This document shows positions 36,051-44,723 of a stretch of 64,000 nucleotides of DNA, piece by piece (the first letter of the stretch is position 1; each line of letters opens with the position of its first letter). Source of the DNA: Candidatus Riflebacteria bacterium HGW-Riflebacteria-1 (GTDB lineage Bacteria; Muiribacteriota; Ozemobacteria; Ozemobacterales; Ozemobacteraceae); contig PGYB01000003.1 in NCBI GenBank assembly GCA_002839445.1, positions 124,001 to 188,000 on the forward strand, in the 5' to 3' direction. The notes beneath the pieces were generated by a model that was not told the DNA's origin, searched no databases, and saw nothing but the letters and a program-made list of their open reading frames with translations. The translations under genes were made by a program, and so were the position numbers.

Positions 36051-36976
36051 TGCACTTCACCTTTGGTAATGTTCATGAATACCGATTCGAGATTCTGCTG
36101 GCGGAAGCGGAATTCGGTAATCTTGCGGTCAGAGCTGACAATTTCTTTCAGCAGAATGAAAGCGTCGTCATCGCTGCCGGCAAAATCAAACTCTACGAAT
36201 TTGCCATTAACCACGAGGTTTTCTACACCAGGCAGCAGAATCATAAAGTTCGAAAATTCTTCGAGACTGCCGAGCGGCCTGATTATCAGGCGGCGGTGCG
36301 AGACATCGTTCTCGGTAATCTCTTCGATTGACCCGAATTTGAGCATTGCTCCCTGTTCGATGATCAACGTTGATGAACAGATCTCTGACAACTCACTGAG
36401 AATGTGTGAGCTGATAAGAATACCCTTGCCCTGGCGGCTTAAAACCCGCAGCAGCTCTCGCAGTTCAATACGCGCACGCGGGTCGAGACCAGCTGCCGGC
36501 TCATCCATCAGAATAAAGGCTGGATCATGAATAAGCGAGCGGGCAATGCTGACCCGCTGTTTCATACCTTTTGACAATGCCGATAGCAGCTTCTCGCGAA
36601 TGCCGAGAAGGTTGGTGAATTCCATCAGATCGTGCACCAGCACGCGGCGGCGCGCCGGTTTAATTGCATAAGCCCGCGCAAAAAAGTCGATGTATTCGAA
36701 AACCGTCATGTCATCCTGAGTTGGCAGAGTATCAGGCACAAAGCCGATTTTTTCGCGGGCAAGCTCGGGATTACTGATTATAGAATGCCCGTCAAGCTCA
36801 ATGCTGCCCGAGCTTGGCTCTTCGATACTTGCCATCATACGCAAAGTGGTTGTTTTGCCGGCGCCATTCGGCCCGACAAACCCGGTAATATCACCACCGC
36901 TCAGCTGAAAATTCAGGCGTTTGACCGCCTGGGTATCAGCAAAGTTCTTGCACAGGTTCTTGACGCTGAGAATCAT
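36047..36976 (-). CDS. ABC transporter ATP-binding protein
   Basis: The 309-residue ATPase contains Walker A GPNGAGKTT (about 36-44), a degenerate signature ALSKGMKQR (about 134-142, LSKGM instead of LSGGQ, as common in ABC-2 exporters), Walker B FILMDEPAAGLDP and a switch histidine in ISSHIL. The C-terminal 90 residues are the extension found in ABC-2-type ATPases. It is the partner of the permease encoded directly downstream and overlaps both neighbours by four bases. Confidence 0.93.
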   Translation of the reverse strand: MILSVKNLCKNFADTQAVKRLNFQLSGGDITGFVGPNGAGKTTTLRMMASIEEPSSGSIELDGHSIISNPELAREKIGFVPDTLPTQDDMTVFEYIDFFARAYAIKPARRRVLVHDLMEFTNLLGIREKLLSALSKGMKQRVSIARSLIHDPAFILMDEPAAGLDPRARIELRELLRVLSRQGKGILISSHILSELSEICSSTLIIEQGAMLKFGSIEEITENDVSHRRLIIRPLGSLEEFSNFMILLPGVENLVVNGKFVEFDFAGSDDDAFILLKEIVSSDRKITEFRFRQQNLESVFMNITKGEVQ

Positions 36977-38703
36977 GGCTGCACATCCTCCTTGAGGATA
37001 CCTATAACAAAAGAAGTTTCTTCTTTTTCAGCCCGGCTGTCGAGCGCCTGAGCAAGGAACGGCGAGTCGGTGATGTTTGCAACGTAGCAGCCTGGCTGCA
37101 GATAGCGATCTGGCGAATTTTCGAGATTGCTCAATTCCCTGAACCATATCGCAGAGGCAATATCAGCGGGAGTTTGCGTGCCAACTTTTGTTGGGCGCAC
37201 AACCCGCTCCAGATTGCTCTGCCGCCCCGCTTTAATGCTTTTTCCTGCGAATAAGCTGCCATCACGCGTCATTAACCTGATACTCTCGATATCTGTGCCA
37301 AGACCGTTCAACAGTTGCAGTTCGCCATTCTGCCAGGTCAGGCTGACACGTTCGCGCCGGGTCTGCACCGCTCTGAGATGCAGAGTACGCTGCACTTTTG
37401 GCTTGATCCAGCCGATCGACAGGTGCTGGTCTTCGTCTAGCGAAATAAATCTTCCACCATCGGTCTGGCGCCGGCTGTAGCCGCCATAAGGAAAAACTTC
37501 GGTCTGATTGTCGAAGCGCAGCCCATCCGATCGGGAAGATGACGAAAAAACTGCGTAATTGGCAAAAGTTATCGCGCGATTAAAGCGCTCGTCAAGCAGG
37601 GTCACGGCCTGGCGCTTAACCCGCAGCGTGGCGCTCTCAAAGACCAGGTAGTAACCATAGATAAAAAGACAGCAGATGGCTGAAGCAACGGGTATGGTCA
37701 AAAACACCAGGATCTTTCGGCCCAGTCGGTGCAGTACAAACACATTTACCGGCCCGATCAGAAACGCGAAAATATAAACTATCACCATCAACCAGCGTGT
37801 CGAAAGGGTTTCGGTCTCATCATACTTAAAGCGCAGTGGTGATTCGCCACGAAATTCAGCATCTGAAAACATGTCACAGAGATAGTCGGGCAAAAGATTG
37901 CCGGGCGCACCCGACATGTCTTTGAGCAGAGTGTCCTCACCAGAAACAACTTTGCCAAAACCACCTTCAAATACGGTGAGATTGAGAGCAATATCTGCGC
38001 CTGTCCGAGGTTTTTTGACAAAATCCTCAGGCAACTCAATTGCTCCAATGGTCAAAAGGCTACCACCAGCGCGAACATAATCGAAAATCGCACGCCGAAC
38101 GCCATCAGGCATGCTATTGATGCTGCCCGCGTAAAAAACCAGCAGATTGAACTGAGAATAGCCCAGCCAGTTCTGATACAGCTGCGCCAGGCTGCCTTCG
38201 AACTGATTTATCTCAAGATTATGCACGTTCCCAGAACCGGCACCAGTAAACGCAGCATCAAACTCAGTACGCGAAATGCGCGAGTCAACGAGTGCCTGCT
38301 TGCGGTTGTAATAATTGCGATAGCTGCGAAAATCACGATGCAGGCTCTGTTCATTGAGCAACACACCATCGACTTCGACACGCAGACTCATCGCGTAAAA
38401 TTCCATTATCGGTATCAGCAGCGACTCTTCGCGAACTTCGCCGGCAGCAATTTTGAAAGCGCGCGAAACTTCTTCGAGCTCCGAACGCGGCGCGCGCATG
38501 AACAGTCTGACATCACGCTCGCGATTCGCACTGTTGGTAACGAGAACGCGACACAAGGCATACCCAAAATAGCTTTTGGGGGCAAGATCGGGCATGGCGG
38601 TAACCCGCAAGCCGTCATGATCTATGGTCTGCGCCGGCAATCCTGCCGCAACAGCCACGACAAAACAAATTATCAGCAGCAGCAACGCCCGATTTTTCAT
38701 CAC
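36973..38703 (-). CDS. Exported, membrane-anchored protein of the MoxR operon
   Basis: The 576-residue protein has a signal peptide (ALLLLIICFVVAVAAGLPA), a beta-rich extracytoplasmic part (about 25-125), a Rossmann-like or GATase-like middle region (about 175-225, LLVFYAGSINSMPDGVRRAIFDYVRAGGSLLTIGA), and two transmembrane segments at about 303-325 and 335-355 followed by another beta-rich part. This layout is similar to DUF4350-type or auxiliary proteins of ABC-2 exporters such as the gliding GldG type, but I cannot name the family. It overlaps the MoxR and ATPase genes by four bases each. Confidence 0.72.
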   Translation of the reverse strand: MMKNRALLLLIICFVVAVAAGLPAQTIDHDGLRVTAMPDLAPKSYFGYALCRVLVTNSANRERDVRLFMRAPRSELEEVSRAFKIAAGEVREESLLIPIMEFYAMSLRVEVDGVLLNEQSLHRDFRSYRNYYNRKQALVDSRISRTEFDAAFTGAGSGNVHNLEINQFEGSLAQLYQNWLGYSQFNLLVFYAGSINSMPDGVRRAIFDYVRAGGSLLTIGAIELPEDFVKKPRTGADIALNLTVFEGGFGKVVSGEDTLLKDMSGAPGNLLPDYLCDMFSDAEFRGESPLRFKYDETETLSTRWLMVIVYIFAFLIGPVNVFVLHRLGRKILVFLTIPVASAICCLFIYGYYLVFESATLRVKRQAVTLLDERFNRAITFANYAVFSSSSRSDGLRFDNQTEVFPYGGYSRRQTDGGRFISLDEDQHLSIGWIKPKVQRTLHLRAVQTRRERVSLTWQNGELQLLNGLGTDIESIRLMTRDGSLFAGKSIKAGRQSNLERVVRPTKVGTQTPADIASAIWFRELSNLENSPDRYLQPGCYVANITDSPFLAQALDSRAEKEETSFVIGILKEDVQP

Positions 38704-39743
38704 CTGTTTTCAGCCTCCACCACCAGCTCTTCGGCCAGTCCAAGATCTGTTTCCTTGAGAGTCTTTTTAAGTTCTTCGAGCAGGGCTGAGGTCGTAATAC
38801 CTTCGAAGCGCGCCTTGTAGTTAAGCAGAACACGATGATTCAGGGCCGGAACAAACACCTCGCGCACGTCATCAAAACCGACAGACGGCCGGCCGGCCAG
38901 CAACGCCACACCTCGCGCTGTTTCGGCAACAGCGATGGCAGCTCGCGGCGAAGCGCCATACTGCACAAACTCATGCACCTTGCGGCTGGCAGCGCTGGAG
39001 CCAGGATTAGTGGCGTTTACCAGTCTGGCAATATATTCGGCAACTGGCCCGGGCAGGTAAATGCGGTTCATCACGTCGAACAGAGTATCAAGCTCGGCAG
39101 CCGAAACGGTAAAACTGGCTGCTGGCGGCTCGCCATGCCTGCGCGCAAAAATAATCTCGCGCAGAGTCGAGACATCAGCTGATTTAACTTCGAGTTTGAA
39201 AATAAAGCGGTCAAGCTGCGCCTCTGGCAAGGGATACGTGCCTTCAAGCTCAATTGGATTCTGCGAAGCAAGCACAAAAAACGGCGCCGGCAACTTGCGG
39301 GTTGTGCCAAGCAGAGTAACTGACTTTTCCTGCATGGCTTCAAGCAGTGCTGACTGCGTCTTTGGCGACGCGCGATTGATTTCGTCGGCCAGCAGAATAT
39401 TGGTAAAGATCGGGCCGGGCTGAAAAACCATCTCACGCTGCCCCGACTGGCTCTGCTGCAGAATGTGGGCGCCGAGAATGTCGCCAGGCATGAGGTCAGG
39501 TGTGAACTGCACCCGGCTGAACTGCAGCTTAAGCAGTTCGCCAAGAGTCTTGATCAAGGCGGTCTTACCGACTCCCGGCAAGCCTTCGAGCAAAATGTGG
39601 CCACGGCTTAAAACCCCGATAAGCACCATGCGATGCAGATCTGAACGACCAATCAGAATGCGGTCGAGCTCATGCAGAATTTTATGGGCGTTGGCGCTGG
39701 CCGCCGCGAGTTCAGACTGAGTCACCAGTTGTTGCTGTTTCAT
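38700..39743 (-). CDS. moxR: MoxR-family AAA+ ATPase
   Basis: The 347-residue ATPase shows Walker A GLPGVGKT (54-61), Walker B ILLADEINRA with the catalytic DE, a sensor-1 region LASQNPIELEGTYPLPEAQLDRF and the MoxR lid domain (ASPRAAIAVAETARGVALLAGR). MoxR proteins act as chaperone-like ATPases that mature or assemble partner complexes together with vWA proteins. It is cytoplasmic. It overlaps the genes on both sides by four bases and precedes the exported protein and the ABC transporter. Confidence 0.95.
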   Translation of the reverse strand: MKQQQLVTQSELAAASANAHKILHELDRILIGRSDLHRMVLIGVLSRGHILLEGLPGVGKTALIKTLGELLKLQFSRVQFTPDLMPGDILGAHILQQSQSGQREMVFQPGPIFTNILLADEINRASPKTQSALLEAMQEKSVTLLGTTRKLPAPFFVLASQNPIELEGTYPLPEAQLDRFIFKLEVKSADVSTLREIIFARRHGEPPAASFTVSAAELDTLFDVMNRIYLPGPVAEYIARLVNATNPGSSAASRKVHEFVQYGASPRAAIAVAETARGVALLAGRPSVGFDDVREVFVPALNHRVLLNYKARFEGITTSALLEELKKTLKETDLGLAEELVVEAENR

Positions 39744-41323
39744 TGCTGTCTCCGCTGTTTTGGAACGTTTCGCTCAAAATATCTTCTAACGGCACTGCGG
39801 TGTCTGGGCAATATTATATCAGATTCACCGCCGCTCTTTTCGGATTTCTGCCAGTCTACCTGCCCGGAATGGCTGTCGCCAGACGTCGGCTCGACCTGCG
39901 GAGCCGACACCGCCATGCCGATCGCTACGGAGTCCTCGAGGGCCTGGGCAGCCGGGGAAGGCAAAGCTTCGTCTTTGAACTTAAGCTGATGCTCAGAACT
40001 CTGCCGGCTGAAATTCAAAGGTGCGGAACCGCCATCGCGGCCGGCCTGCCCAGAAGCGCCGCCCTGAGCGGGATCAACCACCATAATGCCGGGCTGACCG
40101 CCCTCTGAGCCGGGTTGTCCACCTTCGGATCCAGGTTGGCCGCCTTCTGAACCTGGCTGCCCGCTATCTGAACCGCCGGGCTGTTGCCCGGATTCTTCTT
40201 GCGACTCCCCGGCTTCTGCCGGCGCGATAACCAGATCGGCGCCAGAGCCAGGGGCAAGATCAGCCTCGGTTGCCGGGCGCAGTCGGCCTTCTTCTTTGAG
40301 TTTTTCGTAGGTTTTGCGATCGAGCAACCTTGCCTTAACCAGCTTTTCTGCGGCGGCGCGCAACTCTTCGGAGCGCTGTTGAATATAGTCTTTAAGTTGT
40401 TGAGCCGCCGCCGCAGACGATTCTGCTGACTGCTGCCCACCCTGCCCTGCCTGTTGCATATTCTGCTCGAGTGATTTTTCGCCCGGCTGTTTGATGCTTG
40501 CCGCATCCATACCGCATTTTTCAAGCTTTTCACGCAGGGCGTCGAGAGCCTGGCTCATTTTTTCGGGGCTGTTAGCATTTTCAAGCTGGTCAGCGAGAGT
40601 CTGCAGACTCTGCAGATTTTCCTGTTCAGTCTGCATTTTCTGGGCACCGACTGAGCTTTCTTTGCGCATCTTTTCCTGAAGCTGATCAAACGCTTCAAAG
40701 GTTTTTGACGGGTCGTTACGGTCAGAAGCCGCGCTTATCTGCTCGATTGTTTCTTTAAGCTCGTCTGCCTTCTGTTCATCTATCAGGCCGGCTTCTTCCA
40801 GTGCTTCAACCTGCGCGGCAGCAGTCTGCTGCACGTCTTTGAGTTCCAGTCGCGGGTCACGATCACCCTGCACCTGCCGTACCGGCATCGTTATACTGAG
40901 CACAACAAACAATATTGAGACCAGAAGCGCCGGCAAACGCCCGGATAAATTCACGCGAAAAGCCGGTGTTTTAAGCTCGCCATGCCGATTTTTCCAGGAC
41001 TGGTCACCGGTTTCAAACTGCGCGAGAAGCAGTCCACCGCTCTGATTGTAGCCATCGAGCAAAGCCATGCCGCGCGAGTCATCAAGCTGACGGCGAAAAG
41101 CCAGCGCCAGCGCAACCAGCAGGCAAATCGGTATTCCAACCAGACTGAACCCGACGAAATCAATGCTTGCCAGCCGCAATTGCCGCAGAAGCAAAAAAAT
41201 GCAACCGCTGGCAAAGTTATAAAAAGTCAGCAGACTCAACGCATGTAACATGGTACAGAACAGCAGGTAGCGCGCTTTCAGCACTTTAAGAGCCTGCGCA
41301 GTATTGTCGCCTTCTCTGGTCAT
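39740..41323 (-). CDS. Membrane protein with coiled coil and GSEGGQP repeats, first gene of the MoxR operon
   Basis: The protein (527 residues from the ATG at 41323; an in-frame TTG lies three codons earlier) has three N-terminal hydrophobic segments (about 23-45, 55-75, 135-150), then a long Gln/Glu/Ala-rich helical region (about 165-360) likely to form coiled coil, and a low-complexity part with three GQPGSEG-type units (about 385-410). This layout resembles DUF4175-type membrane proteins found in MoxR/vWA operons. The soluble part is probably periplasmic. A -10-like TATATT lies only seven bases before the ATG and an AGGA site overlaps it, so the start mode is uncertain. Confidence 0.7.
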   Translation of the reverse strand: MTREGDNTAQALKVLKARYLLFCTMLHALSLLTFYNFASGCIFLLLRQLRLASIDFVGFSLVGIPICLLVALALAFRRQLDDSRGMALLDGYNQSGGLLLAQFETGDQSWKNRHGELKTPAFRVNLSGRLPALLVSILFVVLSITMPVRQVQGDRDPRLELKDVQQTAAAQVEALEEAGLIDEQKADELKETIEQISAASDRNDPSKTFEAFDQLQEKMRKESSVGAQKMQTEQENLQSLQTLADQLENANSPEKMSQALDALREKLEKCGMDAASIKQPGEKSLEQNMQQAGQGGQQSAESSAAAAQQLKDYIQQRSEELRAAAEKLVKARLLDRKTYEKLKEEGRLRPATEADLAPGSGADLVIAPAEAGESQEESGQQPGGSDSGQPGSEGGQPGSEGGQPGSEGGQPGIMVVDPAQGGASGQAGRDGGSAPLNFSRQSSEHQLKFKDEALPSPAAQALEDSVAIGMAVSAPQVEPTSGDSHSGQVDWQKSEKSGGESDIILPRHRSAVRRYFERNVPKQRRQQ

Positions 41324-41474
41324 CAATCTCAATATATCCTGTTTGTAATTTCTGCAAGAGCCGACCGGCAGGCGCCAGCCGCTGAACCACTGCCAAAGAC
41401 CTGCATAGCAGCATACTCGACCAACCGGTATACAGTTTACCTCATAGCCGGGGCGCTGGGAATATTTGTTTTAG

Positions 41475-41503
41475 TTCTTTTTTCTGCCGAGTTCTGCTAA
41501 ATT
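41475..41503 (+). promoter_or_regulatory. Possible promoter directly in front of the 144-residue protein gene
   Basis: TTCTTT (41475-41480) and TAAATT (41498-41503) have a 17-base spacer; the ATG follows six bases after the -10 box and has no ribosome binding site, again a leaderless arrangement. The -35 box is poor. Confidence 0.3.
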
Positions 41504-41509
41504 GAAAGT

Positions 41510-41944
41510 ATGGAAATAAAACAGGTTACAATTGAGCTGAACGAAGAAACCATTCGCAAACTCGAAGAAAAAGCGCTGAAGGCCGGCAAAAAACCGGAGT
41601 CTTTTGCCGCCGACCTTATAGCAACCGGTCTGGGTGACACAGCCGGGCAATCAGCCGCTTTCAGTATGCCGGGCGTGGCAATGCTTAAAGCAACCTCTAC
41701 ACCAATTTTGTCTGTGTCAGATAAAGCTGATGCTGGCGGCGGAATGCTCAGAGATACTGCCATGCCAGTGTTATCTGGCCCGACTACCCCTGATCTACCG
41801 CCAGAAAGACTTCGCCGCAAAGCGGAACTCGAAAACAAAATGCGCGAACTATCGCTGGTTATTGAGACTGCTGACGAAGCCGACAAAGAAAAATACGGCA
41901 TGCAGTATGCAATTCTGGCGGCTGAACTCGACGCGCTGATTTAA
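41510..41944 (+). CDS. Small protein with possible ribbon-helix-helix N-terminus
   Basis: The first 45 residues (KQVTIELNEETIRKLEEKALKAG ... FAADLIATGL) follow the strand-helix-helix pattern of ribbon-helix-helix DNA-binding or CopG-like proteins, which work as dimers in repression. A 45-residue Ala/Ser/Pro-rich linker and a charged helical C-terminus (about 95-144) follow. If this reading is right the protein could be a transcription regulator; no toxin gene lies next to it. It is convergent with the zinc-ribbon gene, with the stop codons adjacent. Confidence 0.55.
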   Translation: MEIKQVTIELNEETIRKLEEKALKAGKKPESFAADLIATGLGDTAGQSAAFSMPGVAMLKATSTPILSVSDKADAGGGMLRDTAMPVLSGPTTPDLPPERLRRKAELENKMRELSLVIETADEADKEKYGMQYAILAAELDALI

Positions 41945-42460
41945 TCAGCGAATAATTCCACCAGAGCGCAACGATCTGCGGTTTTTGTCGCGCCGCGATA
42001 AAATGGCGTTGAGCGCTTCGGCTTTTTTTACTGAATCCATGCTGGCCGCCGGCGAAAAAGTTTCATCATACTGCCCGCTTACCCGCACCGGTCGCAAAAC
42101 TCTCGATTCATCAACCATCTTGCTGCGCAGATCGATAATATGCCTGGCAAGTTCTTCGTGACAGCCTGAACAGATGCTGCCGTTGTTGATATGGGTGCCG
42201 CAGAGTCGGCACGGATAGCGAACAGAAAGGTTCAGCCGGCGAAAAGTGCCTTCTTCGGCGAAGTCCTGCAGCGTGCGTTCAGCCACATCACAGAGGCGGC
42301 TGATTTCTTTAAGATGCATGCCAGGCCGCGCCTTAACCAGACCAATAGCGCTATTGAGTTGTTGTTGTCTGATCGAATGGCATTGCGGACAAACTCGTCC
42401 AGAATACCTCAGAAACATTTTTTTACAGTCAGGGCATGTCTTTACTTCAAACATGTTCAA
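41945..42460 (-). CDS. Zinc-ribbon protein similar to flagellar-operon YvyF
   Basis: The 171-residue protein has an N-terminal zinc ribbon (CPDCKK and CPQCHS, about 9-27), a small helix-turn-helix-like part (HLKEISRLCDVAERTLQDFAEEG), and a second zinc ribbon (CRLCGTH and CSGCHEE, about 87-107). This order matches the YvyF-type proteins seen in flagellar operons of Firmicutes and other bacteria, proposed to be regulators. There are no flagellar genes in this window, so its role here may be linked to another surface structure such as the pilins downstream. GAGGA lies seven bases before the ATG at 42460. Confidence 0.6.
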   Translation of the reverse strand: MNMFEVKTCPDCKKMFLRYSGRVCPQCHSIRQQQLNSAIGLVKARPGMHLKEISRLCDVAERTLQDFAEEGTFRRLNLSVRYPCRLCGTHINNGSICSGCHEELARHIIDLRSKMVDESRVLRPVRVSGQYDETFSPAASMDSVKKAEALNAILSRRDKNRRSLRSGGIIR

Positions 42461-42554
42461 TTCCTCAACAATCCAGCCTTATTTTTGATCATTTGCTGTA
42501 CATTATAATGCAAAACAGGCAAATTGCCAAATTCCATCGCGCGATTTTGAGGGC

Positions 42555-42583
42555 TTGTGTAAATTGGCGGCTGGTGACATAAT
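42555..42583 (+). promoter_or_regulatory. Promoter of the 169-residue protein gene
   Basis: TTGTGT (42555-42560) and CATAAT (42578-42583) are 17 bases apart. The start would fall near 42590, downstream of an in-frame ATG at 42584, which supports the ATG at 42617 as the true start. Confidence 0.45.
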
Positions 42584-42616
42584 ATGAGCATAAAACAGCC
42601 ATGCAAGGAGACAGAG

Positions 42617-43126
42617 ATGTCAAGACGAAACAGATATAAACAGCTTTGTGAGGCTTATGACCGTGGGGTAGCTGAATGCGACCAGTATCGCCGCGAATGT
42701 CGCGAGTTTGTGCATGACCTGCGCAATTCGGTAATTGAAAGTCTTAGCTGCGCAGAAACCAAGGTATTCATGTTTCCTCCGAGCACTGGCTTTGTTTATA
42801 AAAGCCAGATGATTCAGGGCGACGCCCTCGACACCGAATTTGGCGAAAATGGCACTGCGGCGATTGGCTTTGCAATCAATGTTAACGGTGAGGACCTCGA
42901 AGAAAAATTTTTCACGTTCCTGATCATTTTCAAAAAAACCGGGTCAAAAATTCGCTTTAATATCGATGATGAGAAAGAGTTTGTGAACAGCAACGAAGGC
43001 ATCAACGATTTCTGTGAATATCTGTTCGAAGTAGCTCAGCGCAATCTTCTCGGGCGGCTGTCCAACTTTCTGCAGTCACCAGGCGAGAACAATACCCCGA
43101 TCGGGTTCAAGGTGCAAACCGAATAG
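42617..43126 (+). CDS. Small cytoplasmic protein of unknown function
   Basis: The 169-residue protein is started at the ATG at 42617 because AAGGAGA lies six bases upstream and an upstream in-frame ATG would fall at or before the transcription start. It has a charged helical N-terminus (RRNRYKQLCEAYDRGVAECDQYRREC) and a mixed alpha/beta remainder (AAIGFAINVNGEDLEEKFFTFLII). There is no signal peptide, and I recognise no family. It is convergent with the lipoprotein gene, with one base between them. Confidence 0.6.
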   Translation: MSRRNRYKQLCEAYDRGVAECDQYRRECREFVHDLRNSVIESLSCAETKVFMFPPSTGFVYKSQMIQGDALDTEFGENGTAAIGFAINVNGEDLEEKFFTFLIIFKKTGSKIRFNIDDEKEFVNSNEGINDFCEYLFEVAQRNLLGRLSNFLQSPGENNTPIGFKVQTE

Positions 43127-43127
43127 G

Positions 43128-43754
43128 TCAGTGAAAAACCTTGAAAGGTCCCGGTGCATTCGGCGGCGGCGGGGTCAGTGACCGGTTAAAAGTCGCGCTC
43201 GGCCGATTGCTTTTGCGGGTAACCGGGCGATCAGTTCGTTCTCGGTCGCGGTTAACCACTATTTCTTTTTTCTTGCGCTCGGCAATAGCCTTGTCTGGCT
43301 GCCGACCGCTATCTTCTAGATTGAGAATCGTCTCGATGCTGCGCGGCTGATTGCCGGCATCCAGCCAGTTCCAGCCTTCCTGTGCCAGCCAGTTAAGGCG
43401 ACCGTATTCCTGGTAATACCCCTCATCAATCTTGTCGCCCCAATAATACCCCAGCGCCATGCGCACGTCGCCGGTTACCTCGGCAATAACACCCAGTCGA
43501 TAAAACGCCCAGGTAATCTTTTCGAGATCAGTCGGGTCGAGCTTGCTTTCCTGATTGAATATCATCGAATAGAGTTCTTGAGCCTTTTTGAAATCTTTTT
43601 TGGAAAGGGCGTATTCAGCCTGGCTGCGATAAGATGAATAATCATAGCCGCCACAGCAACCGGTCAACAGAATGGCCAGCAGTCCCAGCAGCAGCAGCGC
43701 CGGTATTGCGAATACTTTGCGTCGATTATCAGCTATTTTTTCAGGGTGTTGCAT
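43128..43754 (-). CDS. Lipoprotein with TPR-like helices, end of the second pilin set
   Basis: The 208-residue protein has a cytoplasmic leader, a hydrophobic segment and a lipobox L-T-G-C (Cys32), so it is probably anchored in a membrane. A TPR-like helix pair follows (QAEYALSKKDFKKAQELYSMIF, about 43-65). The last 60 residues are basic and Pro/Arg-rich. It overlaps the upstream pilin-like gene by 14 bases and so belongs to the same unit. It may be an accessory or pilotin-like factor for the pilin-like proteins; that is inference. Confidence 0.65.
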   Translation of the reverse strand: MQHPEKIADNRRKVFAIPALLLLGLLAILLTGCCGGYDYSSYRSQAEYALSKKDFKKAQELYSMIFNQESKLDPTDLEKITWAFYRLGVIAEVTGDVRMALGYYWGDKIDEGYYQEYGRLNWLAQEGWNWLDAGNQPRSIETILNLEDSGRQPDKAIAERKKKEIVVNRDRERTDRPVTRKSNRPSATFNRSLTPPPPNAPGPFKVFH

Positions 43755-44277
43755 TTAATGGTTTCCAGAAACGGTCGGGGCCAACTAACGCCGGGGGATA
43801 AATGCGCGCTGACCACGCGAAATCAACTGCGTGCGAAGCCGGGTCTTTAAACAGCATGTTAATGACCATACTGCCACTAACATATTCTACCGCAAAATCG
43901 GTCAGGTATTCGGCCGCGAACCGCTGCTTCCTGCCGTCAGAGGACGTTCTGACGAACACTTTGCCGTTACCGACGTTCTCAACAGAATAATTTACAAATT
44001 GCCCGCCGTGAATAAGCACCTTGAATTCAGTGGTACCTTTCCAGGTGTTGCCGCTCTCGGGAACGAGCACGATGCGGCCCACATCAGACCTGACAATATC
44101 GTTGCGCATAAAGGAGACGATCCACGCGGCCTGATTGGCGGCCACAGCGTTAAAGCTGCCGCGATGCACGTTAGATGCGCCACGCGTCATGGCGATGATT
44201 ACCCCGCCGGCAATCACTACCACAATGCCTACCGCTACCAGCATTTCTGTAAAGGTGAAAGCTCTTTTCACGATCAA
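43741..44277 (-). CDS. Minor pilin-like protein, PilW/GspJ type (second set)
   Basis: The 178-residue protein has a prepilin peptidase site in KRAFTFTEMLVAVGIVVVIAGG: cleavage is expected before Phe or Thr after the short basic leader, with E at the +5-like position, followed by the hydrophobic N-terminal helix. The rest is beta-rich with no disulfide pair. Length and position as the third pilin-like gene in its set fit the PilW/GspJ class. Four-base overlap with the PilV-like gene and 14-base overlap with the lipoprotein gene. Confidence 0.78.
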   Translation of the reverse strand: MIVKRAFTFTEMLVAVGIVVVIAGGVIIAMTRGASNVHRGSFNAVAANQAAWIVSFMRNDIVRSDVGRIVLVPESGNTWKGTTEFKVLIHGGQFVNYSVENVGNGKVFVRTSSDGRKQRFAAEYLTDFAVEYVSGSMVINMLFKDPASHAVDFAWSARIYPPALVGPDRFWKPLNATP

Positions 44278-44723
44278 TTACCACTCACAAAGGTCGACAA
44301 CTCATATTCCTTGTCCTCATCGCCAACCTTTTCCTTAGATTTGTAAACGAACATCAGGCGCATTACTTTACCAATCTCTGTCTTCGAAGTCTCCGGGGGA
44401 TAGCGCGAAACCTTGATCTTGCCTTTTAAGTCGAGGTATTCGGGGTAACTGCCAACCTGCACGTCAACTTTAAGCGCATTGCCAATACTGATAAGCTTGC
44501 CGCTCGCGGGGGCAAAGGCAAACTCACCGTCAGCAGGAATCCAGGCCTTGTTCTCGATCTGCTCGAGAATCTCTACTGCCAGCTGGCTTACCCGTATCTC
44601 GTCAGCCGAAAGGGTCACCTGCTTATGAGACGAGCCCATGAGGCCCCATAAGGGCACCATGGCAGTTACCATTATGCCACTGGCGATGAGTATTTCGAGC
44701 AGGCTTATGCCGCGTCTGGTCAT
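44274..44723 (-). CDS. Minor pilin-like protein, PilV/GspI type (second set)
   Basis: The 149-residue protein begins RRGISLLEILIASGIMVTAM, a typical class III signal peptide with Gly-Ile processing site and Glu5, as in PilV and GspI. It is overlapped by four bases at both ends by the PilX-like and PilW-like genes. The small size and order suggest a pseudopilin that primes fibre assembly. Confidence 0.82.
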   Translation of the reverse strand: MTRRGISLLEILIASGIMVTAMVPLWGLMGSSHKQVTLSADEIRVSQLAVEILEQIENKAWIPADGEFAFAPASGKLISIGNALKVDVQVGSYPEYLDLKGKIKVSRYPPETSKTEIGKVMRLMFVYKSKEKVGDEDKEYELSTFVSGN

